Source of the DNA: Aristolochia californica
Taxonomy: Eukaryota > Streptophyta > Magnoliopsida > Piperales > Aristolochiaceae
Reading direction: 5' to 3'
Length of the DNA: 64,000 nt
Assembly: GCA_029961685.1 (NCBI GenBank)
Contig: JARWKL010000005.1
Span: 682,001 to 746,000, forward strand
Shown here: piece by piece, positions 51,401 through 61,571 of the stretch
How the letters are laid out: each line of letters begins with the position of its first letter
How positions within the stretch are numbered: position 1 is the stretch's first letter
Made by a program: the position numbers and the translations under genes
The notes under the pieces: model-generated
Told to the model about the DNA's origin: nothing
Databases searched by the model: none
Seen by the model: the letters and a program-made list of their open reading frames with translations, nothing else

Positions 51401-54400
51401 AAATTATCATAAATTGGGCTGTTATGTCTCAAAATGGTAACCTACGGAAAAGGCTACGTGGAACTAGCATGAGAACCTTCATGAAAGGTGAAAAAAGGTC
51501 ATTTGGTTTAAAGTGAGAATCTTCATAAACAAGGCCATCAAGGACACTAATTTTAGGGGTGGCACTAGGTCAAGCCAGCTGGTTCACACTCAAGATCAAG
51601 CCCTAAGTTTGGCTTGTTTGCGAGATCAAGTCGAGCCTGAGCACGGCTTAGCTTAGTTTGAGGGTTTGCAAACTGGCCTGAAACTATATATGTTTACCGA
51701 AATGTCATTGCCTAAAATACAAGGAGGCCTAATTTCTCCCAGCCGCTCAAACCAAGATCTTATTTCGAACAATGCAGGCAACTCTTTTGGAACAGGTAAG
51801 CTCCTTTGGTTCTCTTCCATCTGTGCTTTTTCATCTTCTTTTTCTGTGTTTCCCTTGTCCATTTTGTTCTATTCAATCACCATAGGGAATGGTGGCACCA
51901 GTCATCCCAATAAAAAAAGAAGGGAAAGGGTATGACCTCTCCCATTTTTTGTTAAATCTTGGGAGGGATGGCAGCATGCACATGCTAGGGCTGGCCGTGT
52001 GCCCCATGACTTACGGACACACATGTATGGACACTCACGCACACACTGCCACAGCCACAGTCACACACTGCACTCCCACATCCACATCCACACACCTCAC
52101 TCACACACACACACCTCTCACACACACACACACACACACACACACATCAACACCACCACCAATTAACTCAAGCTTGAGGTCAAGTATGAGGGAGTGGCCA
52201 AAGCTCAAATCAGCTGTTTCCACCTCCCATCAACATAGAAACATGGTGGATTATAATGTCCATATGGAATCCAACGTGGAGTATGGACATTGGATTGGGC
52301 TAGCTAGCGTAAGATAGGCTCAGGGGCTTCATTTTCCTCATTTCTGCAGTTTTAAAGTTTTTGGAGTATCTCAAGTACGACAGAGTGGCCATATCTTGAA
52401 TCTGCTGTTTCTGCCCGTAGTCATCATAGAAACAAGGTGGATTATAATGTCCATATGGAATCCAATGTGGAGTATGGACATTGGGTTGGACTAGTCTAGC
52501 ATAAGATAGGCTTTAAGGGCTTAGGCTTCCTCATTCCCTCAGCTTTAAAGTTTTTGGAGTATTGGCTCAAGCTCACGTATGAGGGAGCGGTCAATGCTTG
52601 AATCAGCTGCTTCTACCCTAAGTCAACATAGAAACATGGTGGATTGTAATGTCCATATGGAATCCAACATGGAGTATGGACATTGGATTGGGCTAGCCTA
52701 GCATAAGATGGGCTTAAGGGCTTAGCTTTCCTCATTCTTTCAGCTTTAAAGTTTTGGAGTATTGGCTAGGTACCTAATACTAGCATCTATGAGGCTATGC
52801 ATCTTTGCTTATGGGGTTAAGTTACATTTTATATATAAAAAAATTGCAAAAAGTTAAGCTATTATTTTGGACATATTTGGAGAGACTCAAGATAGTTGTC
52901 AATGTTTCAGTAACTTGCTCTCATTGTTCCCAATCAGAAAATCGAATTGCTGATAAATTTTCCTTGGAAAGGATGAATTAACTTTCTCTGGTTGTGATCA
53001 GTCCTCCCTCTCTTGTCATCTGCTTGCATACCCTTGCAGCTGCTGTTTGGCTTTTTCAATTATTTTCTTTGCTTGCAATGAAATTATCGTATCATTGAAG
53101 AAAAAAGTCAAGCAGTTTACCTGACTTTGTTAGTGTTGTATTAAATATTTTTTATCAAGGGAATTGAAGAATTAATTATCTTGATATTTCTTTTCATAAA
53201 ACACTATGGGATGTGTCTTTTCTTTGAAGATCATGTGATGACTCTCGTCTCCTGATGAACAATCATTGGATACGCAAGAACCTTACTGGTCATATCTAAG
53301 GATATTGTATATTCACAGGTTAAAGGGCTTTCTGGAGAAGAACTAGCTGCTCGTAATGATTTGGTTCTTGCTTTGCCTGAGAGGATTCAGTCCATACCAG
53401 ATGGCACTGCCACTGGAACCAAGAAAAATGGTGGCTGGGCTGCTTCTGGTTCTCGCACAGGAATAAAGTTTGACTCAAATTCAGGTGGTCAATCTAACAG
53501 AACTAGTAGTTTCATTTTATCTGTTTACATTTCTTTTGGAATATACTATGATTAGTTTTATCTATTTATTTAAACTTGCTGTAGATGGAAGGTTTGATGA
53601 CAAATTCTATCAACAAACTGAAGAGTCAAACAAATTCAGACAGGAGTATGAGATGCGGAAAATTGGACAGGTATATTCTCTGCCACTTCCCTACTTTGTT
53701 GTGTTTGGCATTCATAATGTTTGCTGACAGACTTTACTGTGAGCAACCGAAATGATGCACTCAAATGTATGTAAGATAATTTTGATTAATTCAGCTCACA
53801 ATTGACATGCTTTTCTATTTCCTGTTGGTGGTATCCTCTCTTTCTGGATAATCTCATCCGGCTTTCTTGCAGGATCAAGGGTTGGATACTATAGCAGAAG
53901 GATTGGATACATTGAAAAATATGGCTCATGACATGAATGAGGTTTGGTTTTTTTCAGGCTTGATTCTATATTAGCCTGTAATTTCAAGAATCTGGGACTT
54001 ACACCTTGTTGTAATGCGATACAGGAATTTGACAGGCAAGTACCGTTGATGGATGAGATTGACACAAAGGTGAGAACTTTTTCTTTTGTTCGTTATTGTA
54101 AGCTGGTACCATTCTGTGTTGAGCTTTCATTTGGACATACCGTGGATCCGTTTATTTCCATTTTAGCTTCTGACCATTCAACCTGTTGGAGCCCTACATA
54201 ATTTGATTTGTTGCAAGATTGCTGCTCTTTTTCTGGAGTTGCTACTTTCTCCTTTGAGTGTGCCTAGTTGATATCTTCTTGTGTATAATGTTTTTGTCCT
54301 GATGCAATCAGGTGGATAGGGCAAATGCGGATCTGAAAAATACAAATGTCAGACTAAAGGACACAGTTATGCAGGTAATTTGGTCGTGTACCATTCTCAA

Positions 54401-54704
54401 GTTAAAATTCCAAAAATGAAAATTGATACCCATTTTTCTAACTGTTAGAGCTCCCTTTGGTGCCATTGTTACTTGTATAATGCCTCTAAATTCTCTGTGG
54501 TCGTTTTTTACAGCTAAGGACTAGCCGTAACTTCTGTATCGATATCATCCTGTTATGTATTATCCTGGGTATTGCTGCCTATTTGTACAAGTATGCCTCT
54601 CCTTTTCCTTATTATTTTAATATTTTGATCCTTGAATTATTACTGAACTCAGTTAATTTATTCCAAAAAAATTTCTCCTTTATTGCAGTGTATTGAAGAA
54701 GTGA
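48403..54704 (+). CDS. SYP71: Qc-SNARE syntaxin of plants 7 group
   Basis: This tail-anchored SNARE acts in membrane fusion at the ER, plasma membrane and cell plate (family knowledge). Exons: 48403-48558, 48639-48764, 53319-53484, 53585-53670, 53873-53941, 54025-54069, 54312-54374, 54514-54590, 54689-54704; phases fit and the product is 267 aa, the usual size. It begins MSVIDILTRVDSICQKYEKYDVDKQ and has a coiled region (EKNRASAVAINAEIRRTKARL). The SNARE motif lies around GLDTIAEGLDTLKNMAHDMNEEFDRQVPLMDEI, with Gln at the zero layer, and a C-terminal membrane anchor (IDIILLCIILGIAAYLY) precedes VLKK. Intron 2 is 4.55 kb and holds the tandem repeats listed separately. The gene is intact. Confidence 0.96.
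48765..51540. other. SYP71 intron 2, first part
   Basis: Intron sequence with a G-rich run near 49670-49680 and AT-rich stretches. No transposon domain or coding frame was recognised. Around 51125-51215 the words GGTATGGACATGGGTTGGAC echo the tandem repeat further right, possibly a decayed partial copy. Confidence 0.4.
51540..51665. repeat. AGGGGTGGCAC repeat, MITE-like end
   Basis: Begins TTTTAGGGGTGGCACTAGG and continues with CAAGCC/GGCTTG words (AAGCCAGCTGG, GGCTTGTTTG, GAGCCTGAGC). It resembles the repeat at 23255-23422 in the opposite orientation. Class uncertain. Confidence 0.4.
52017..52160. repeat. CA-rich microsatellite
   Basis: A CA-rich stretch with a pure (CA)14 run at 52119-52146. 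It lies just before the three-copy tandem repeat in SYP71 intron 2. Confidence 0.9.
52180..52765. repeat. Three tandem copies of a ~195-bp repeat with a conserved hairpin
   Basis: The anchor word CCATATGGAATCCAA recurs at about 52260, 52451 and 52653 (spacings 191 and 202 bp). Each copy has, in order, GAGGGAG/CAGAGTGG, ATCAGCTG-like words, ACATAGAAACA, GGTGGATTATAATGTCCATATGG, GGAGTATGGACATT, CTAGCATAAGATAGGCT and TTTAAAGTTTTTGGAGTAT. In all three, AATGTCCATA and TATGGACATT form a perfect 10-bp inverted repeat with a 17-bp loop. The copies differ by small indels and substitutions, so they are older than the duplications in PI4KA1. Confidence 0.88.
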
Positions 54705-56306
54705 CACAATCAAACGCTTTTATCACTGCATGTGTTGTTCTCTGGTGTTGTCTTTCGTTGTGTGTATTCTTCTTCTCTACTTATTTTTGGTTATCAGTTT
54801 CCTTCTCCACACTTACAATGCTCCTTGTACTGGATTTTATTAGATATTTTTCTTTTGGAGGTTGGGTGTATAACTCACTGTACTGGATGAATCATATATA
54901 TGCTACTTATCTTTTTTTCTGTACCTTTTACCAATCAGTTGGTTAATTCCCTAGGGACATGGAGTGCCAGAAAGTGTAATGTTGCTTGCTGCATTTTCAT
55001 TTTGATTACCAAAGACGGTCGTCCCAGAGGTCCTAAAACTAGAAGCTCCTTAAAAAAATTTTTGGACCTCCAATATGCTCCAGAGAGTAGTAGAGATGAA
55101 TGATTTCGTAGGATATTTTTCTAGTAAACTATATAGTCCTTGTTCACTATTTTTCTAAATAATCTTGTTTATTTTTTTTGTAATTTTTTTATTCAAATAC
55201 AACCTTTTCTCTTTGAAAGATCATTTTCCTATTATTAAAATGTTAGCCAAGTTCTTATCAAATTGGATTCAACTGAACAGTAGAGAAACAGGAATACAAA
55301 TGGGGAGGCAATAAGAGGTGCTGAAGTCTCTATTTATCATTGATCCCTTTTAGGTTCTTGTTAACTAAAATACAAATTGAAATGCTTCTCTGTGCATGAT
55401 GAGGGAGACAAGATTGATCGTTTTTGTTCTCAAACTCCAGTAGCCTCATGCATCTGAATCAGTTTCTGAAAGCCTTTTCCTTGGGGATGGAGCTTTCAAG
55501 CATCTTGCAAAGATTCTCCCTCTCTCATAAGAAGGTGATGAATACTTTCTTTAATGATAATACTTACAAAGCTCTATGATTAAGAGTTTCTGCACGTAGG
55601 AAGCTAACTCTGAAGACCTGTTCTGAATAACTAGGAACAAAAACAAAAAAGAAAAAGTCAGCTAACATAATGATAAACCACAAGGATTTTTGTCATAGAA
55701 TTTGCGCAACCTAATAATACGCTCCCCGTAAAGGCTTTACACTTTTTGTGCGAACATGGAAAAATTAAATGATGAATATTTTTTTCTTTGATTTTTGTTG
55801 AAAAATTATAATTTCAAAAAATAAATTCCTTTTAACCTTTTTTTCGTGTGTGTGTGTCTTTTGGCTGTCTTTTCTTATGTACGAGAGTTCTTATTTGGGC
55901 AATAAGAAATTCATTTACATATCCTTTTTAACTTCTTTGGGACAAGCCCAATTGGGTTGAAAACTAGTCCACTAAGGAAGAAAATCTTACCAAGAAAACA
56001 TTTAAATTTCCAGGTACAGATATGCATTTCCGGCACTAATTATACCAGAAAATCTATTTCTACCTAGAAATATTTTCTTACCATTTTCTGGAAAAGACTA
56101 ACGGGGGCCTAAATGTCTGATCAAACAGAAAATTTACCCTTTATGTTAATCTTTCTTATGATTCTCTATTGGCACAAAACAGACCTAGAAAACAAGTTGA
56201 GTAGCTGCGCAACAGCTTGAAGTGGACGGATCCCATGACTAAGCCTAAATATGTTGCTTTTATTATCCTCTCTTTATGAATTTTGTCTTAACAATCAGCT
56301 TCTACT
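54705..56306. other. Intergenic between SYP71 and the PPR gene (convergent)
   Basis: Holds the 3' UTRs of both genes. It is AT-rich with a short (GT)n at about 55849-55858. Short frames (54683-54946, 54900-55103) overlap the SYP71 3' end and have no homology that I recognise. Confidence 0.45.
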
Positions 56307-58655
56307 CTAAATCCAACTCCTTCCAACCTTCTTCCCTTCCAGGCATTTCGTTTCCATCACTTCTCTAACCTTCTTTGCATCATTCCACCTCTCACCAACA
56401 GAAAATAATTTAGATAACAACACATATGTTCCAGTGTCACACTTCCCTAACATAATCATCTTAGCTGCCACAGCCAGGCCTAGTTGAATGCATCCGTGTA
56501 CAATACAAGAACTTAGAAGTGTTCTTAATATCACAATACCCGGTTCAATTTTCATTCCTTCAATAAATTCTACTGCCTCTTTAAACATCCCGGCTCGTCC
56601 AAAAGCATCAACAATGCACGAGAAGTGCTCTGTCATTGGGCTTATCTGATATTTTTCACTCATCAAGATAAAATATTTGATTGCCTCATTAGCAAATCCA
56701 CCATGACTGCAGCCTGATAGAACTGCAAGAAATGTCACGCAGTCAGGTTCCACTCCATAAATTTGCATTTCTTCTATGGCCCTAAGTACTTCTGAGCAGT
56801 ATCCATGTTGAGCATATCCAGCAAGTAGAGCATTCCACAGAACTATATCGGACTTGGGCATCTCCTTGAAATACTTGATAGCATTTCCTATTTTTCCGCA
56901 CTTGGAATACATGTCAATCAGAGCACTCCCAACAACCTTATGTGTTTCAAAACCAGATTTAATGATAAGGGAGTGAATAAATTCTCCAATTTCAGTGGCG
57001 GTTAGTTTAGTACACGCTGTTACGGTGCTAGCGAGAGTGAACTGGTTTGGTTCGACTCCTTCCTGCAGCATTTTAAAGAGAGAATCCACGGCTTCCTCAT
57101 GGTACCCGAGTTTTGTATAACCAGATATTAATGCTGTCCATGAGATGACATCTCGCCTGTGCATTTTTCCAAACACCTTTCTCACGCCACTCAGGTCTCC
57201 ACCATCAACATAAAGTGAAAGAAGGGCGGTTTGAACATAGATAACAGTCTCAAATCCACCTTTAATTATAAAAGCGTGAATCTGTTCTCCTTGATCAACC
57301 GAGTGTAGGTTAGTACAGGCCATAAGAGCACTAATACAAGCAACGGAATCTGGATCCACACCTTCAGTTCTCATTTTACAGAAACTTACGAGTGCTTCAT
57401 TGGGAAATCCATTATGAACAAAACCTGATATAACAGTGGTCCAGGAGAATAAGCTATGGTGGTCATTAATCTGACAAAAGATTTTAAGTGTAATCTCCAT
57501 AGATGAGCACTTAGCATACATGTCCATTAGAGCCTCCATAACACACAGATCTGATTCAAAACCAGCTCTAAGAGCAATAGAATGGACCTGAGTACCCAAA
57601 TCCAAGCACTCAGAAGTAGCTGAAACACCAAGGATGCAAGCTAGAAGAATGTTGTCTATGACGCTCAATTCATTGTAAACTAGACAGAAAAGCTCCATAG
57701 CATCTTGAAGAAAACCACTACTGGCATACCCATCGATCAATGTGGTCCAAGACATGACATTGCTGCTACCTGTATAAATCAACATATCCGAGGCATGACC
57801 CATTGCATCACAGTTAGCATACATCCCTACAAGAGAGTTCTCTACACATCCATCACTCTCAAACCCAAACTTAATAACCGAGCCATGAATTTGCATTCCC
57901 ATTTCCAAAGCATCACAATTATCAACTGCACTCAGAAAATTAACAAAACTAGCCCTGGTAGGTGCAAGTAATGAGGCCAGTATCCACTTAAAATTCTCAA
58001 CAGCTTCGGCTAAATTCCCGCTCTTTGCGAGTACACCAATCATAGTATTAACAAAAACAGCATCCTTGTACACCAGACCATCAGAAACCTTCCTCAATTC
58101 ATCCAAACAGTTGAACTGAGCATAGAACTCAACAAGTCCACTTCCAACAAAGGCATCACCGCCAAGACCAACCTTGATGGAAAGCGCATGACTTTGCAAT
58201 CCAATCCCTAAATCGCCAGCACTGATGCAACCTTTCAGGAGACCACTAAGAGTGAACTGATCAGGTAAGACACCACACAACAGCATCCTTCTTAACCATC
58301 TTGAAGCAAGCACTTTTGATCCAGATATAAAATACCCACCAATTATAGTATTCCAAGACACAACATCTGGGTGAGTAATTTCATCAAAGACCCTACAAGC
58401 ATCTTCCATGCACATGCATTTAGAGTACATGTTCGCCAAACTGTTCGAAAGAAAGAGGTCGGTTCTGGGAACCGCCTTGAGCATGTGGGCATGGAGGGCC
58501 TTCCCATAAAACAGAAATCCATTTTCTGCACAGATTCGAAGTTCATATGTGTGATTTTTGTGGAAAGATCCATAACTGCCTATGGAGGAGCTTGTGTAAC
58601 ACCTAACTGTATTAACAACCGTCTTTGACAGGCTAAGTGGCCCAAACCAACGCAT
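56307..58655 (-). CDS. Pentatricopeptide repeat protein, PLS class, E subgroup
   Basis: PLS-class PPR proteins bind organelle RNA and usually specify C-to-U editing sites (family knowledge). The gene is a single exon of 782 codons from the ATG at 58655; the frame is closed by a TGA a few codons further up. An N-terminal leader rich in Ser, Arg and Tyr (TVVNTVRCYTSSSIGSYGS) suggests mitochondrial or plastid import. Repeats run from about residue 45 to 690, with clear P, L and S words (DVVSWNTIIGGY, NALLAGYAQHGYCSEVLRAI, GSALIDMYSKCGKIGNAIKYF, GVEPNQFTLASTVTAC). An E-type tail follows (RTLLSSCIVHGCIQLG ... TYVLLSKLFSVGERWNDAKKV) and the protein stops at KKVGRSWI with no DYW deaminase, so editing would need a partner. 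The target RNA is unknown. Confidence 0.93.
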   Translation of the reverse strand: MRWFGPLSLSKTVVNTVRCYTSSSIGSYGSFHKNHTYELRICAENGFLFYGKALHAHMLKAVPRTDLFLSNSLANMYSKCMCMEDACRVFDEITHPDVVSWNTIIGGYFISGSKVLASRWLRRMLLCGVLPDQFTLSGLLKGCISAGDLGIGLQSHALSIKVGLGGDAFVGSGLVEFYAQFNCLDELRKVSDGLVYKDAVFVNTMIGVLAKSGNLAEAVENFKWILASLLAPTRASFVNFLSAVDNCDALEMGMQIHGSVIKFGFESDGCVENSLVGMYANCDAMGHASDMLIYTGSSNVMSWTTLIDGYASSGFLQDAMELFCLVYNELSVIDNILLACILGVSATSECLDLGTQVHSIALRAGFESDLCVMEALMDMYAKCSSMEITLKIFCQINDHHSLFSWTTVISGFVHNGFPNEALVSFCKMRTEGVDPDSVACISALMACTNLHSVDQGEQIHAFIIKGGFETVIYVQTALLSLYVDGGDLSGVRKVFGKMHRRDVISWTALISGYTKLGYHEEAVDSLFKMLQEGVEPNQFTLASTVTACTKLTATEIGEFIHSLIIKSGFETHKVVGSALIDMYSKCGKIGNAIKYFKEMPKSDIVLWNALLAGYAQHGYCSEVLRAIEEMQIYGVEPDCVTFLAVLSGCSHGGFANEAIKYFILMSEKYQISPMTEHFSCIVDAFGRAGMFKEAVEFIEGMKIEPGIVILRTLLSSCIVHGCIQLGLAVAAKMIMLGKCDTGTYVLLSKLFSVGERWNDAKKVREVMETKCLEGKKVGRSWI

Positions 58656-59580
58656 GCCCTTCAGTGGAACCAATATGCTCCATCAAGAGGCAATATCCAA
58701 TATCAAAAACCACTAAGAAATTGCAGTCCTTTTTGAGACACTTCTAAGTCCTTTTCTGTACAACATTAAAACTAATTGTTATGATGAAAAATGAAATACG
58801 ACTTACAAATGAAAGCAAAATAACATAAACAACTTAGGGCATCTTAATACTTGAATCAGTAATTCAAAATCAGGTCTAATGTCTCCCCATCAGGTATGAA
58901 TTCATCCCTATCTGATAAATCTGAAAACATGCCTCCTTGATGCCGTAATTATTATGTAATTAAGATGACAGTAGTTGGCGCCACATTAGTCGCACCACAC
59001 TAAGCCTAAGACCCATTGAGTGAGTAGACCTAGGACACTAGATTTCTCTTTTGAACTTGAAAGAGACTCCAACAAAAGTCAAAAGTAAGATAAACATATT
59101 CAACCCCTTGACATACTCAAAAGAGTACAGAACACTGTGGAAGAGAAATGATGTCAGTTCTAATGAAAAATAAACACATATAGTTTACTTAGGAAATAAT
59201 ATTTGCTGCAAGAAGAACCTTACTGTCCATTCTCAATTTTTAGTGGATTTGCATAAGATGTACAAGAGCTTACAGTGGTGATGCTACCAACCAGATAATA
59301 GAACATACCATTTCAGCACAAGTGAAGACACAGGACCACCCAGTTAGGAGAAACCTTGATAGCTCTAGCTTGTAATTAGACAGAGCATGCCAAAACTACC
59401 CGTGTGCCCAACTAACACACTTGCACCTACTAGAATTCAAACCTAACCCTTAAAATTGAATTAAATATAAAGAAATACTAAAAAAAACAAATTAATACCG
59501 ATGGTTAACAGAAAGACCAAAAGAGGGCAGAAGGAGAGATAGAGTAATTGAAAAAAGATCATTGGCTGGCAGCAAGAGGC

Positions 59581-59611
<31 letters not shown>

Positions 59612-60528
59612 GTGATTACTGTGGAAGGGTTTAGGACATGGCAGTGCACATGAGAAATAGATGACTCAGGGAAAGAGAAGTGAAAGTGAAAACATATTCT
59701 AGGGTAATCTAGTTTCTGAGGCTGATATATTTTTTCCCTTTTTTTTTTTTTTTTTTGGTTAATTTGTCCCCACGGAAAGTGCAGCAGGATTATACTTATC
59801 TTTGTTAGTGAGACCTCATAGAAAGTGCATAAAGAATTGGGTATTAAGAGGGATTGGTGACTTTGCAACCTTAACAATTATAATTTTGAAACATTCTCAC
59901 ACAATTAGATATGATATTAAGGGAGAAAAAAAAATCAGGTTGCTGCAAAAGATTCTTCTATATGTTGCTTTTAAACTGACAGTAGCTAACTTGATATACA
60001 AATAGCTAACTAGGCATCTATTATACAATAATAACAGAAAATTCTACAAAACGTAAGTATTAAGTACACTCCATGAAACAGTCGTTAACAGTAGAAAAAC
60101 TTTCGAGTCAGTGACTAACAGCAGTAATACTTACTACATTGTATTTCAGAGATATAGCATTTCAGTAATTGCAAATTCGGTCAGATCTTACGTTTCTAAG
60201 ATCAATCAAAATGACAAACTCTTCTCTGAAGTACACAGAAATCGCTGGGCAATTACCCAAGTTACTTCACTCGGAAAGAGATGAGACAAAAATGTCACCA
60301 AAAGAAGGAAGAAATGTTTGGGATCCCTCAATTTGAAAGAAAAACAGAAGTGAAACAAAACCGGTGGAGGAATACAAGTGAGACCGAGGGAGAAGCAGAG
60401 ATGAGTTGGAAGAGGAAAAGAGACCAGCTCACTGCTTCCGGAGGAGAAAATCGACGCACGAACAGCATACATGTTAGGTTTGGAGAAAACAGGAGAAAAA
60501 AAAACACTCAAATGAATAGATTGCATAC
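58656..60528. other. Upstream region of the PPR gene
   Basis: The stretch holds a pure (AG)14 microsatellite at 59584-59611 and a T run at about 59740-59756. There is no supported coding region: the plus-strand frame 60281-60640 and the minus frames are of low complexity. Confidence 0.45.
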
Positions 60529-60654
60529 CTTGGACCCCCCGAGGAAGAATGGGAAGAAAATCGAGAGAGTAGGTCCGGAGGAGGCGCTACCGAGTTGGAC
60601 GAGAGCTGCGCCAGCGCCGAGAGGAGGGGCTCGCAAGTAGCAATAGTGCACCCT
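60529..60654 (-). other. Exon-like open frame with splice donor
   Basis: The minus strand reads ATCEPLLSALAQLSSNSVAP and on through SSHSSSGGPR, then a good donor (AG before GTATGC at 60528-60523). A pyrimidine-AG at 60656-60655 could be an acceptor. Composition is coding-like and GC-richer than the surroundings. No start codon or continuation was found; it may be a 5' exon or a non-coding first exon of the PPR gene, or a piece of another gene. Confidence 0.3.
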
Positions 60655-60856
60655 CTAAGAGAAATTTTATTTTTAATATATATTTTTTTAAATGAGGTAA
60701 TCTATTTTTTTTAAAAATAATTATATAAATTTATTTTTTAGTATGACGAAATTAGGGATAAAATAATTATTTATTTTTATTCAAATTACTTTGAAAAAAT
60801 GAAAGAGGTAGGTATAATTATGAAATCCGAATTGGACCAACCTAACCTGCCAACTT

Positions 60857-61120
60857 AACAAGATGGGTCGTCCTTTGCAACAAGGTGTAAGAAGAAAAAA
60901 CGAAGAAAAAACCGTATTTTTTTTAAATTAAATATCCCAATGCAACCAAATAAGCAAAAAAATTTGGCACACCAATCGATGACAACCTTCGAATCTTCTT
61001 CGATGATGAGGGCCCCAACAAAACGGCCCTTGAACACCAAGAAACCCTCATCCTCTACTTTAGGTAAAAGGCAAGCAAACATAGGACATGTTCCCCATTT
61101 GACCCACTTTGAGACCAACC
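60857..61120 (-). mobile_element. LINE RNase H remnant
   Basis: The minus-strand frame includes FKGRFVGALIIEEDSKVVIDWCAK, the RNase H block around the second catalytic Asp of plant LINEs, followed by a decayed end (HLVAKDDPSC). Neighbouring A/T-rich sequence may be its tail. It is short, truncated at both ends and non-functional. Confidence 0.65.
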
Positions 61121-61284
61121 TTAAAAGTCCTCTACCTAATCAACTCCAGTTTTTTTTTTTTTAATCATCTAAGAAAGGAAAACAATATTTAAGTAAAAAA
61201 AGAAAATTAAACTCTTTCAAAAGGAATTCAAAATATTGCTCAAAACTTATCACAAAACAGAATAGTGCAACTAATAGAAAACTT

Positions 61285-61400
61285 TGGGGCAGTAGCTCAA
61301 TCATCTCATAAGAGTTTTCTAGGATAAGATCTTGGGTTCAAATGTCACAAGGTAACAAACCCTTTGTAACGAAGGATGTACCTGGAAGGGTAAAGTTGCA
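61285..61400 (+). repeat. tRNA-derived SINE-like fragment
   Basis: Starts GGGGCAGTAGCTCAATCATC, an A-box-like word (TAGCTCAAT at 61293), and has GGGTTCAAATGTC at 61334-61346, close to a B box. The spacing of about 42 bp fits a tRNA-type polymerase III promoter. No cloverleaf forms readily and no tail or target duplication was found. It lies just past the 3' end of the next gene, in its likely 3' UTR. Confidence 0.5.
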
Positions 61401-61571
61401 GCTAATCTTTACATGCAATAAGACACCCAAACAAGAAGGGCCTTATTCTTTGAACTAGCATGATACTCTGGTGGAAATGGAGCTTTCCCAAAATCCCAAC
61501 CAATATAACCCACTAAGAAATAACCATTATAGAAGACTATGTATATACAAGATCCCAACGATTTCAGCACT

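Noticed and set aside
51889..52317. 142-codon frame rich in Thr and His
   Set aside because: It is a translation of the CA microsatellite and the tandem repeat within SYP71 intron 2.
52180..52765. Regular tandem repeats as a possible CRISPR array
   Set aside because: Units are ~195 bp with no short identical repeats and unique spacers, and the DNA is a plant intron.
54683..55103. Frames overlapping and following the SYP71 stop
   Set aside because: They continue through the last SYP71 exon in other frames and its 3' UTR; no homology is seen.
58656..58673. Six-codon upstream extension of the PPR frame
   Set aside because: It would start at TTG and is closed by an in-frame TGA just above; the ATG at 58655 is the sensible start.
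60281..60640. 119-codon plus-strand Lys/Glu/Arg-rich frame
   Set aside because: Low-complexity translation of a purine-rich strand; the opposite strand carries the better exon-like signal.
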